From contig CATNEN010000003.1 in NCBI GenBank assembly GCA_950097015.1, forward strand, positions 8,599,501 through 8,663,500: DNA of 64,000 nucleotides, given 5' to 3'. This stretch comes from Macrostomum hystrix (taxonomy: Eukaryota; Platyhelminthes; Macrostomidae). This document shows positions 33,858 through 45,259 of the stretch, in pieces (within the stretch, counting starts at the first letter, position 1; the number at the start of each line of letters is the position of its first letter). Below the pieces are notes generated by a model that saw only the letters and a program-made list of their open reading frames with translations, was not told the DNA's origin and did no database searches. The translations under genes were made by a program, and so were the position numbers.

Positions 33858-35050
33858 ATACGAAAGAGATGTGACACTCGAGAGATAAGACACGGGAGAG
33901 ATGTGACACTCGAGAGATAAGACACGGGAGAGATGTGACACTCGAGAGATAAGACACGGGAGAGATGTGACACTCGAAAGATATGAGACAAGGGATGGAT
34001 GAGACAAGGGATGGATGAGACACGGGAGAGATGAGACACTGGAGAGATGAGACACTGGAGAGATGAGACACTGGAGAGATGAGACACTGGGGAGATAAGA
34101 CACGGGAGAGATGAGACACGGGGGAGATGAGACAAGGGAGAGATAAGACACGGGAGAGATTAGAAATATGAGAGATGAGACACAGGAGAGATGAGACACG
34201 GGAGAGATAAGACACTGGGGAGATTAGAAACATGAGAGATGAGACACGGGAGAGATAAGACACGGGAGAGATAAGACGCGGGAGAGATGAGGCACGGGAG
34301 AGATGAGACACTGAAGAGATGAGACACTGGGGAGATAAGACACGGGAGAGATAAGCCACGGGAGAGATAAGACACATGAGAGATGAGACACGGGAGAGAT
34401 AAGACACTGGGGAGATGAGACACTGGAGAGATTAGAAACATGAGAGATGAGACACGGGAGAGATGAGACACTGGAGAGATGAGACACTGGGGAGATAAGA
34501 CACGGGAGAGATGAGACACGGGAGAGATGAGACAAGGGAGAGATGAGACAAGGGAGAGATGAGACAAGGGAGAGATGAGACACGGGAGAGATGAGACACG
34601 GGAGAGATGAGACACGGGAGAGATGAGACACGGGAGAGATGAGACACTGGAGAGATGAGACACTGGGGAGATAAGACACGGGAGAGATAAGACACGGGAG
34701 AGATTAGACACATGAGAGATGAGACACGGGAGAGATAAGACACTGGGGAGATGAGACACTGGAGAGATTAGAAACATGAGAGATGAGACACGGGAGAGAT
34801 GAGACACGGGAGAGATGAGACACTGGAGAGATGAGACACTGGGGAGATAAGACGGGAGAGATGAGACACGGGAGAGATGAGACACGGGAGAGATGAGACA
34901 CGGGAGAGATGAGACACGGGAGAGATGAGACAAGGGAGAGATGAGACAAGGGAGAGATGAGACAAGGGAGAGATGAGACACGGGAGAGATAAGACACGGG
35001 AGAGATGAGACACGGGAGAGATAAGACACTGGAGAGATGAGACACGGGAC
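33858..35050 (-). repeat. 16-bp minisatellite downstream of the TTK-like gene
   Basis: About 74 copies of gagacacgggagagat with variants (actgg, aaggg, actcg; ataagac and attagaa forms) in recurring blocks. It starts about 225 bp after the kinase stop codon. No hAT-type ends were found around it. Confidence 0.95.
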
Positions 35051-36254
35051 AGGTTAGCCGGGAGTGATTCGACAAGAAAGAGAGCTTTGATGAGAGAAAG
35101 TGGTGGGGCTGGCTAGTAATTCAGGGTTGCTTTGTGGGCTTGATTTTGCTGAGGAGTTAGTAACTCCATAACTCCATGTTGAGGAGTTAGATTTTTAGTT
35201 AATTTATACATTTCCATCACATCTTCATTTTTTATGTATAAAAACTACTTGAAAACTCTAATCTCTTCTAAGAGTATTTTCTTTGTCAAGTGTGCATTTG
35301 TTACGAGTTTTATATATTTTTTTCAATCCGTTTTAAAATAATTGCATTTGTCGCTTATCTTTTTCAATAGCCGGTGTTCTATATAGTTGAAGACAAATAA
35401 ATATGGCCAAAGTTTGTTTTCCAAACATTTACCTAATGTGCTACTTATTAGACTACTGATAGTCCTGCTAAATTTGATAAAAAATGTCTGTCCTTATTAA
35501 GTTAATAAATAGGCTTATACTGTACCTTTTTTGCTCGCCTTGATTTTCTATTGCTCTTTTAAATTTTCCTTTTGCTTAAAATTCTGCCTGCATTGATATT
35601 TTTTATATGGTCTACTGTTGAAAGTTTGTCTATTTAAATAGTTTATTTTATTTCACAAACTAGTCTCTGCTTTGTTAGGGGGTTATAAACTGCATGCTTT
35701 AAGTGTTATAAAAGCGAATAAGAAAACACGTCATTATGCACTCCTCAGTGCAAAGTTCATATTTTCGCTGCTTTATTTAGAACCATCAATTTTATATCGT
35801 TGACGTTTCAGTGAACTTAAATTAATTTGGGATTGGTTTGTTAAAATAAAATCTAGATTAGCTGCAGTAGGCAGTAGTAGAAAGGAAAACAATAAGAAAA
35901 AAGATTTTTACGGATTCTTAACGCTGCAATTTTATCACGTAAAATTTCAGCATTCAAACCGCACATTTGTAAGCTATTTCAAAGCAAGTTGTCTAAATAA
36001 ATGCACTACTGTTTGGCTGGCGGCTTTAGTAGTAGTATTGCGGCATCTACAAATACAATAATTGTCGCCTGTCAGAGGGCGCTGATGATACGTCAAAGTA
36101 AGATGAACGATTTTTTCCTTTTGTTTCAAAGCTGAATATTTTTATTTTTTTGACTCGTGAGTCAATTAATCCATCTTAAAGGGTACGAGCTAGTTTGATT
36201 GATAACTTGAGTTCACATGGATGCATTTTGATTGATTGATTTGAACTCAAGTGG
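35051..36254. other. AT-rich noncoding stretch
   Basis: No gene recognised. It separates two tandem arrays. Confidence 0.3.
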
Positions 36255-38215
36255 AAAGATTTAAATAATTAAGCTTAAATGGTAGCATTTGATTATTCAA
36301 GCTCAATTGGTAGCTTTTGAATGATCCAGCTCAATTGGTAGCTTTTGATTGATCAAGCTCAATTGGTAGCTTTTGATTGATCAAGCTCAATTGGTAGCTT
36401 TTGAATGATCCAGCTCAATTGGTAGCTTTTGAATGATCCAGCTCAATTGGTAGCTTTTGATTGATCAAGCTCAATTGGTAGCTTTTGAATGATCCAGCTC
36501 AATTGGTAGCTTTTGAATGATCAAGCTCAATTGGTAGCTTTTGAATGATCAAGCTCAATTGGTAGCTTTTGATTGATCAAGCTCAATTGGTAGCTTTTGA
36601 ATGATCCAGCTCAATTGGTAGCTTTTGATTGATCAAGCTCAATTGGTAGCTTTTGAATGATCCAGCTCAATTGGTAGCTTTTGAATGATCCAGCTCAATT
36701 GGTAGCTTTTGATTGATCAAGCTCAATTGGTAGCTTTTGAATGATCAAGCTTAACTAGTAGCTTTTGATTGATCAAGTTCAATTAGTAGCTTTTGATTAA
36801 TCAAGCTCATTGGTAGCTTTTGATTGATCAAGCTCAATTGGTAGCTTTTGAATGATCCAGCTCAATTGGTAGCTTTTGAATGATCAAGCTCAATTGGTAG
36901 CTTTTGAATGATCAAGCTCAATTGGTAGCTTTTGATTGATCAAGCTCAATTGGTAGCTTTTGAATGATCCAGCTCAATTGGTAGCTTTTGATTGATCAAG
37001 CTCAATTGGTAGCTTTTGAATGATCCAGCTCAATTGGTAGCTTTTGAATGATCCAGCTCAATTGGTAGCTTTTGATTGATCAAGCTCAATTGGTAGCTTT
37101 TGAATGATCAAGCTTAACTAGTAGCTTTTGATTGATCAAGTTCAATTAGTAGCTTTTGATTAATCAAGCTCATTGGTAGCTTTTGATTGATCAAGCTCAA
37201 TTGGTAGCTTTTGAATGATCAAGCTCAATTGGTAGCTTTTGAATGATCAAGCTCAATTGGTAGCTTTTGAATGATCAAGCTCAATTGGTAGCTTTTGAAT
37301 GATCCAGCTCAATTGGTAGCTTTTGATTGATCAAGCTCAATTGGTAGCTTTTGATTGATCAAGCTCAATTGGTAGCTTTTGAATGATCCAGCTCAATTGG
37401 TAGCTTTTGAATGATCCAGCTCAATTGGTAGCTTTTGATTGATCAAGCTCAATTGGTAGCTTTTGAATGATCAAGCTTAACTAGTAGCTTTTGATTGATC
37501 AAGTTCAATTAGTAGCTTTTGATTAATCAAGCTCATTGGTAGCTTTTGATTGATCAAGCTCAATTAGTAGCTTTTGATTGATCAAGCTCATTGGTTAGCT
37601 TTTGATTGATCAAGCTTAATTAGTAGCTTTTGATTGATCAAGCTCATTGGTAGCTTTTGATTGATCCGTCCTTATTTTTGATTTATCAAGCTTAATTAGT
37701 AGCTCTTGGTTGATCAATTGCTCATTGGTTAGCTTTTGATTGATCAAGCTTAATTAGTAGCTCTTGGTTGATCAAGCTCATTGGTTAGCTTTTGATTGAT
37801 CAAGCTTAATTAGTAGCTTTTGGTTGATCAAGCTCATTGGTTAGCTTTTGATTGATCAAGCTTAATTAGTAGCTTTTGATTGATCAAGCTCATTGGTAGC
37901 TTTTGATTGATCAAGCTTAATTAGTAGCTTTTGGTTGATCAAGCTCATTGGTTAGCTTTTGATTGATCAAGCTTAATTAGTAGCTTTTGATTGATCAAGC
38001 TCATTGGTAGCTTTTGATTGATCCGTTCTTATTTTTGATTTATCAAGCTTAATTAGTAGCTCTTGGTTGATCAAGCTCATTGGTTAGCTTTTGATTGATC
38101 AAGCTTAATTAGTAGCTCTTGGTTGATCAAGCTCATTGGTTAGCTTTTGATTGATCAAGCTTAATTAGTAGCTCTTGGTTGATCAAGCTCATTGGTTAGC
38201 TTTTGATTGATCAAG
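36255..38215. repeat. 28-bp satellite with 363-bp higher-order period
   Basis: About 70 copies of a 28-bp unit (agctcaattggtagcttttg then attgatca), with tgatcca and tgatcaa alternation and a more diverged 3' third (agctcattggttagc, gcttaattagtag). The rare variant agcttaactagtagc occurs at about 36751, 37114 and 37477, spaced exactly 363 bp. That shows amplification of a 13-unit block. It lies just upstream of the first DHX36 coding exon. Confidence 0.95.
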
Positions 38216-38428
38216 TTTAAAGAATTGTCTTTAATTGATTAAATTTAAAAAGCAATTTTAGTTTCCATGATGACCTTAAGCGGTAATTCATATTGACTGT
38301 ACTTAACGATTAATGCCTTGTTATAAAGTACAAACGATACACATAGTCAATCCAATAAGCTAAAATTGTAGCCCTAGTGATGAAAAGTACGAATTGATTG
38401 ATAAATTGATTGATTTCTAATTCTGACA

Positions 38429-41400
38429 GTGTCCAACTATCGGTCTCACAATCGTGGAGGCTACCGCGGCGGCAGAGGCAGCGGTAGAGGCGGTCGAGGC
38501 AGCAACAGAAACACGAACTGCGACAATTACGCAAGCGCGCAGCAATGGGACAATGGTCAACGGCAGCAATATCGATTAGCACCGCACCCCTGCCATCTGA
38601 GAGGTAGGGCTGTTGGTATGCACTACGCAAAGTTTAGTCGTCAGAGACAGCGAGCGAGGGAAGCAGTGCAGGCGCCCGAGTTGCTGCAGTTGGCCGACTC
38701 AACCATGCTGCGCCTGCAACAGTTGCTAGACGTTGCCATGGACGCATCCGATTCAAATTTTCCAATTGCCGAACGCCCCGATAGCGACTCATCGACGACT
38801 CGTCGAAGCAGAGATTTGTCTTTGAAGCGAGACGCTCAGCTTGATGCCGAATTATTGGCCGACTTTCTTAGCAGACAGTCGGCGATAATGCCTGACAGGA
38901 AACTATTGCCAGTGTGGCTGGCCAAGCAGCGACTGCTGGCAGCCGTTGAACAATGTCAACAGGTTGGACGCTTGTTTACTGCTTCTGCGGTTTGAATTAT
39001 TCGATTTCATTTCATTATGTTCTACTATAAGTAGAGCGTAAAAAACATGAGCATCAGAACTTTTAACTTTGTGGTATTTTGTTGCAGCTCAGTAGATTCC
39101 TAGAGGTCCTGAGTTCGAATCTCAGTCTAGATGAACAAATTTGTGTTCTTTAGGCATTTGCGCTTCCGTCGCTTCAGTTTAACCATAGATGTATAAAGGG
39201 TTAAAAATCTATTGGGTGTTGCATACCCAGTCCATGGACTGCCTGACGACGAGAAAGTCAGGGCAGATGTACACACATGTGTCAGCCAACAGATAATGCG
39301 TACAGTATCTGTGTGCGTGTGTGGTCAGGTGTCAACGAAGCGGCAGAGTTATTTATAATATATTGTTATCTATGAGCATTTTGGTTTTAAAACGGCCCAA
39401 ACAAGGTCCACCACAAAAAACTGCTCATTTCACACCAGGTGCTGGTGCTGTCCGGTCCAACTGGCTGCGGCAAGTCCACCCAGATGCCGCAGCTGCTGCT
39501 GGATTCCGCCATCGCCGCCGGCGCAGGCTCCCTAGCCCGCATCGTTGTGACGCAGCCAAGGCGGTTGGCAGCTACTGCGCTAGCCGAACGAGTTGCTGAG
39601 GAACGCGGCGAACCGCTGGGACACTCCGTGGGATATCAGGTTTGTGTGAATGTTTGAATCCTCTGCATGTGTAGAAATCCTAATCCTGAATTACGAGTAA
39701 CAATAGCTCGTTCTAGATCATCAGATCTAGAACATCGAAACGCTTTAAAAAAATTTGGAAACGCTACCGAACCATTTTGCCGCCCGTTTTTGTACAAATG
39801 GGGTAAACCCCCAGACAATTATTTTTGCTGCACCCGAACAGAGCAGTGCAAGCAAACAAAACTCAGGAACGCGGGCCAACTTTTTGTTACGCATCTTCTG
39901 AAACAAGAATCAAGTTGCCAAACTATCAGACCGTCGAGATATTCAACAATTCTGGCCCAAAGTCTGATTTCTCCCATATGATCTAGTGTATTTCATACAC
40001 CCCTATGCACAAATTTTCACTGCGCCTCAGTTTCACAGCACTGCAACTTTGGTGGTAGCGAAGGTGTTCAATGGCAGAGCGGTTAATGCGTTAGCCTCTC
40101 GCACCACGGTCCTTAAGTTCGATTCCACGGCGAGGCCACATTTATTTGGGGCGCAGCCGCGGAGAGAAGGCTTGGGGCCATGTTGTGCAATTTACGTCCT
40201 TGAGGGCCAACCTCCAAGGCACAGTGAGATTGTATCCTACCTGAGGACGAGAAAGTCAGGGCAGATGTACATATCGTCAGCGAAATGGTAGATTATGGTA
40301 CGTAGTAGGTACGAAATGGTAGGTACAGGTAGATTCATATCTATTCATATTTCATATTTTATAATAATACATAATACGTATTAGTATTGTATAAAAATAG
40401 AAGCATTTTACTTTAGAAGGTGTTATTCGCCATAGTTTCCCAGATCCCACAATTCCGCATTCCAAATCGCCAATCCCACCGCCGCAGGTGAGACTGGACC
40501 GCGTGCTGCCCAATCGTCAAGCCGGTTCCATTGTCTACTGCACAGTTGGGGTCCTTCTCCGCTGGCTTGAAAGCGATCCAACACTGGCCACTGTTAGCCA
40601 TCTGGTTGTTGACGAGGTGAGTCGCTAGCTAATTACAATACCAAACTGTACTAAAGAGCTGTTTAATTTCTATTCCTCACTCGCGCTTGCAACAGGTTCA
40701 CGAGCGCAGCGCCGATACAGACCTACTCCTAGCCGAACTGAAGCGAACCATTCTACCTAGTCGACCAGATCTCAAACTGCTACTTATGTCGGCCACAATG
40801 GACGCCGAACAATTGTGCAATTATTTCGGGCCCAATAGTTGCAGAGTATCTGTTGAAGGCCGCCTGTTCCCTGTTCGGGTGAACTCGCTGGAAGATTGTC
40901 TCCGTTTGCTGCTGTCAGACAACAACCTACCCGCATTTGATGTGACTTCGATTAGTAAGAAAAATCGACAATCCATGCATAATCGACTTCGATCTGATCT
41001 GGTTGGCGGGCGAGACGCAAAGTCAAGACTGGCCCAGCGGGAGCGCGACCAGCGTTCGTCAGCCAATAAGGCGGCTAGGCAGCACGGCCTAACTCCTGAG
41101 GCTGCCAACCTGCTGGCTGCTATTGGCTGCGAGGAACCCCCAATTGAACTGGTGGCGCATTTCATTGGTTGGCTGCATCGGACACAGCCGCCCGGCTCTG
41201 TTCTGGTATTTGTGCCCGGAATGCGACAGATAAAAGATTTGATGACACTATTGGTGAGTACGAGATTTTTGCGGGATACTGTCAGTAGGGTGTATAGAAC
41301 TCGTAGTAAAACATCTTTAATAGCTAGTGACCCTTTAAAGGGCCGTTTTTTCATTTTTGGTTTGTCAATACTGTCAATAGCGTGCTTAGAAAATTGGTGA

Positions 41401-44400
41401 TTAAAGCAGACAGTTATGGACCTAAAAAGGGCCGTTTTAGCCTTTTTTCTACTGCTTTGCGTACTCCTGCTTATTATCAATGAAATAATAAACTAAAGAA
41501 CATTTTGATCTGTGCTGTAAATAATTTACTTAGAGTTAATGGTTGCTATTAAGTAAATCCTATAAAGTGATAGGATTAAAATAATCTAAGCGAACAATTT
41601 ATTCTCTTGTTTAAAGAGCTCCGACCCAGCCTGCTCAACCAGTTGCCACCTTCTACCGCTGCACAGTCGACTGCCCAGCTCTGCTCAGCGCCTCGTATTC
41701 CTACCGCCGCCGATTGGCAAACGAAAAATTGTCTTAGCAACTAACATTGCGGAGACTTCGATTACAATAGACGACGTTGTGTACGTGATTGACACGGGTT
41801 TCGCTAAGCTATCCGGCTATCATCATCTGGCCATGTCTGATAGTCTGGCCGCCAGCTCCATTAGCAGGGACAATGCGCGTCAACGCGAAGGTCGAGCAGG
41901 TCGGGTGCAAGCTGGATTCTGCTATCGACTATACTCCCGATTCGCTGAGTCTAGAATGCCCGATCGACTGCCGCCGGAAGTACTGCGGCTCAGATTGGAG
42001 GACTTTCTGTTGCAGGTTGCTTTCAGTCTATGAGTTTTATGAGTAGATGAGTCGGTTTGAGAAGTCGATTTCTTGGTTTTCAAAGTAGATTGGTAGGTTT
42101 GAGAAATAAATTTGTAGATTTGAGAAGTAGATTAGTAGGTTTGAGAAGTTTATTGGTAGGTTTGAGAAGTAGATTAGTAGGTTTGAGTAGTTTATTGGTA
42201 GGTTTGAGAAGCTTATTGTTAGGTTTGAGAAGTAGATTGGTAGGTTTTGAGAAGTAAATTTTAGGTTTGAGAATTTGATTTGTAAGTTGGAGAAGTAGAT
42301 AGGTAGGTTTGAAAAGTAGATTGGTAAGTTTGAGAAGTAAATTGGTAGGTTTGAGAAGTAGATGAGTCCGTTTTGTCATAGTGAGTAAATAATACCGAGG
42401 ACGTCAATTATAGTATGCATCATATTGAGTAAATCATATTGAGTACATCATATTGAGTAAATCATATTGAGTACATCATATTGAGTACATCATATTGAGT
42501 ACACCATATTGAGTACATCATATTGAGTACATCGCTCGACAACGTGCAGGTGAAGCTGCTCCACCCGGACATTCCGGTTGCCGAGTTCCTGGCCGGGATG
42601 CCCGACCCGCCGCCAGCGGCTCACGTCCTGCAAGCTCGCCAGCTGCTGCTTGAGTTGGGCGCTTTGACCATAGACGAAGATCTCACTCCGTTGGGCAGGC
42701 ACGTGGCTCGCCTGCCGCTGCCCTGCCAGCTGGCCAAGATGGTTCTCCTTGGCGCCTGCTTCTCCTGCCTCGACCCGGTGCTGACCATCGCCGCAGCCCT
42801 GTCGCATCGCAGCCCATTCGAGCAGCCTCTCGGAGCCGAAGCCGACGTTCAGCAGTGCAAGATTCGATTAGCCAACGACTGCCAGTCTGATCACCTGCTG
42901 CTGTGGCTGGCCTACGATGCCTGCTGGCGCGGGTTGGCCGACGGTCGCAGTCGTTCTAAAAATGCCAGTCGAGATACTTTCGACAAAAAATTCGCCACAA
43001 GAAACTATCTGTCGCCTGCTGTTCTGCAAACCATCGCTGAGTTGAAGGCGCAACTGGCTGAACAACTGGCCGAGTACATGACGACAGAAGATGTGTCTGA
43101 CGGCATGTCTGACCAACAATCAACCGTCAGGATGTCTGACCAACAATCAACCGTCAGGATGTCTGACCAACAATCAACCGTCAGGATGTCTGACCAACAA
43201 TCTGTCAGGATGTCTGACCAATCCAGCCGAAAGTCTAAACAGGCTTCCATGCCTCCAACAGCGTCAGCGATTCGTCTGACGGCCGATCATCCGTCCCTGA
43301 ACCGTAACAGCCATCGTCTGGAACTAATCAGAGCCGTTGTCACAGCAGGCCTCTATCCCAACATTGTGCGCTGCAAGTCCCGGTCCCAGGCCACTGGCCG
43401 ACCAGGCGAACCTCCCTACGAGTTGCCAATTGGCAGCGTGGTCAATCCGGCCTCTTTATTTGGACGCCGCGGTCGCGAAAATAACGGCGAGCTCGCCTGG
43501 CTGGCCTATTTCGACAAGTGTCTGCTGGACGACCGGCGTAAAGTGTCTCTATTTGACGCCACTCTGACCAGACCGCTGCATCTGCTTTTTTGCTGTTCCG
43601 AGGCGCGACATTGCAACGAATACGGAGCCGAGTTGGCTGTGCTGGACAACTGGATCAAACTGGCAGCTACTCCCGAGGTGTTCTCCACCGTGATGGTCAG
43701 TTTATACGGGCTGGGAATGGGTTTTGGTAGGTTGGGAATGGTATTGGGTAGGTTGGGAATGGGTTTTGGTAGGTTGGGAATGGTATTGGGTAGGTTGGGA
43801 ATGGTATTGGGTAGGTTGGGAATGGTATTGGGTAGGTTGGGAATGGTATTGGGTAGGTTGGGAACGGTATTGGGTAGGTTGGGAATGGTATTGGGTAGGT
43901 TGGGAATGGTATTGGGTAGGTTGGGAATGGGATTACGTAGGTTGGGAATGGGATTACGTAGGTTGGGAATGGGATTACGTAGGTTGGGAATGGGATTACG
44001 TAGGTTGGGAATGGGATTACGTAGGTTGGGAATGGTATTGAGTAGGTCGGGAATGGGATTACGTAGGTTGGGAATGGTATTGGGTAGGTTGGGAATGGTA
44101 TTGGGTAGGTTGGGAATGGTATTGGGTAGGTTGGGAATGGTATTGGGTAGGTTGGGAATGGTATTGGGTAGGTTGGGATGTCGATGTTTAGCTTTCGAAA
44201 GTGCTTTGTTGGGCAGCCATTGCGTATTCTGCCTTTGTGAAATGAGTTGCTTCGTGGAGGGTGGCGTTGCTCTCAGTTTATCGCCCGCCTTACCTTCCTC
44301 GTCTTGACCGCAGGCTCTCCGTCAATGGCTCGACCATCTGCTGGCCAACCTGATTGAGCAGCCCGGCCTGTGCATGCGCATCTGGTCGTCTGACGCCTCT

Positions 44401-44487
44401 GGAGATGCCGCTCTTGATGCCAGCTTATTAAACGCCATCGCCGACTTGCTAGCCGATGACAGACAAGAAGGCTGTTATTTCCAATAG
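38429..44487 (+). CDS. DHX36: DHX36 (RHAU) DEAH-box G-quadruplex helicase
   Basis: Seven exons: 38430-38962, 39439-39639, 40488-40616, 40696-41253, 41617-42015, 42550-43695 and 44314-44487. All internal junctions are phase 0, giving about 1046 residues (human 1008). The N-terminus is an RGG-rich stretch followed by HPCHLRGRAVGMHYAK (residues 53-68), the RHAU-specific G-quadruplex-binding motif. Helicase motifs follow in order: GPTGCGKST (184-192), DEVH (287-290), SAT (320-322), ATNIAETSIT and QREGRAGR in exon 5. Then come the winged-helix, ratchet and OB-fold regions, ending CYFQ. DHX36 unwinds DNA and RNA G-quadruplexes in nucleus and cytoplasm. The first visible exon begins TG TCC AAC directly after an acceptor (ctgacag). 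A start codon therefore needs one A from an upstream exon not located here. Exon 6 carries a coding 27-bp repeat. Confidence 0.9.
39080..39350 (+). mobile_element. Chimeric SINE in DHX36 intron 1 (family B head, family A tail)
   Basis: The first part (B box gagttcgaatctc near 39111, tgttctttaggcatttg, cagtccatggactg near 39230) is family B. Immediately after the palindrome it continues as the family A tail (cctgacgacgagaaagtcag and acagtatctgtgtgcgtgtg), seen also at 19040-19200. Confidence 0.6.
40068..40295 (+). mobile_element. tRNA-derived SINE, family A, 3'-truncated, in DHX36 intron 2
   Basis: Head aatggcagagcggttaatgc, then cctctcgcaccacggtcctt, a B box gttcgattccac and the body gcgcagccgcggagagaagg through gagaaagtcagggcagatgt. 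It lacks the distal tail present at 59308-59640. Confidence 0.75.
42035..42365 (+). repeat. 21-bp minisatellite in DHX36 intron 5
   Basis: About 15 imperfect copies of gagaagtagattggtaggtt (21 bp with a final t), starting some 20-40 bp after the exon 5 donor. A strand open in one frame is a by-product of the 21-bp period. Confidence 0.85.
42408..42535 (+). repeat. 14-bp repeat before DHX36 exon 6
   Basis: About nine copies of catattgagtacat or catattgagtaaat, ending about 15 bp before the acceptor of exon 6. It occupies the region where branch point and polypyrimidine tract would be expected. Confidence 0.85.
43105..43231 (+). repeat. Coding 27-bp repeat in DHX36 exon 6
   Basis: Three perfect 27-bp copies encode MSDQQSTVR, followed by a 24-bp copy lacking one codon (MSDQQSVR) and a partial copy (MSDQ). 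It starts near residue 793, in a loop position relative to the helicase C-terminal domains. The reading frame is kept. Confidence 0.9.
43715..44178 (+). repeat. G-rich 21-bp minisatellite in DHX36 intron 6
   Basis: About 22 copies of ggttgggaatggtattgggt plus a (21 bp), with a middle block of six units reading gggattacgta. It begins about 20 bp after the exon 6 donor. Each unit in the sense strand carries two GGG tracts plus GG pairs. The frame from exon 6 remains open through the array, so a retained intron would add a long repetitive tail. Confidence 0.95.
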
Positions 44488-45259
44488 ACCATTATTTTAG
44501 TTCAAATTGCTTAGCAGTAGAAATGCCACGGGGAATTTCAAATACCCACTGCCTGCTTCACAATAGCTCCTAAACCGAATGACCGATATGGTGAAAATCC
44601 ACCATACAGATCAAAATCTTCCGCCATACTAACTAACCTTCAAAGCCGAAGTCAGCATCGTCGAAATACTCAGCCGTTCTTGTCGAAGACCATGGTGACA
44701 AGGACAACTGTATAAGGGCTCTGTATAAACCTCACCATGGATATGCTTTTATTATTGGTTTTTGCCTCCAGACGTCCCGACGAGAAACGTTGAATGTCTC
44801 GACGATGCCGATGTTTCGTCATTCTTGGAGTCGTTTCAACGGATAGAGTGTTTTGGATTTCACCGGCGATTGGTTCAATATTTTCGAGATACAGAAAACA
44901 GAAAAATGTGGTTATTTGAAAATGTGGTGTTTCTACCGTCAATCCGGATCTTACTGTTTAATTTCTAAGAGCTCTACTAACAGTAGACTATAAAGGATCT
45001 TTCAAAATAGGGAAATTATTTGTGACTTATTATTTCGTTCGTTTTATATTATCTTGTTATATGTTTCTCTCAGCAATTTAAAAAAATATATAAATGTCTT
45101 ATCTAGTTTTTGGTTACTTGAATTTTGTCATTGAAAATATTGTTGCATTTCTCTTTTGTGTGAATTATAAAATTTTTTTTTGTCGAATAATAAATTCCTT
45201 TAAAAAATCTTTCAGAGACGAATTGCATAGCTGTACCTTGGAAAAAATCTAATTTTGGA
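44488..45259. other. Intergenic stretch between DHX36 and PXMP2-like genes
   Basis: The two plus-strand genes are separated by about 770 bp. It must contain the DHX36 3' UTR and the PXMP2-like promoter. I could not assign a clear polyadenylation signal or TATA box. Confidence 0.35.

Noticed and set aside
43724-44041. Trp-rich frame through the DHX36 intron 6 array
   Set aside because: A by-product of the 21-bp period in an intron flanked by well-supported exons.
44650-44970. Possible exon between DHX36 and PXMP2 genes
   Set aside because: Short frames on both strands without acceptor/donor pairs. Both neighbouring genes are complete without it.
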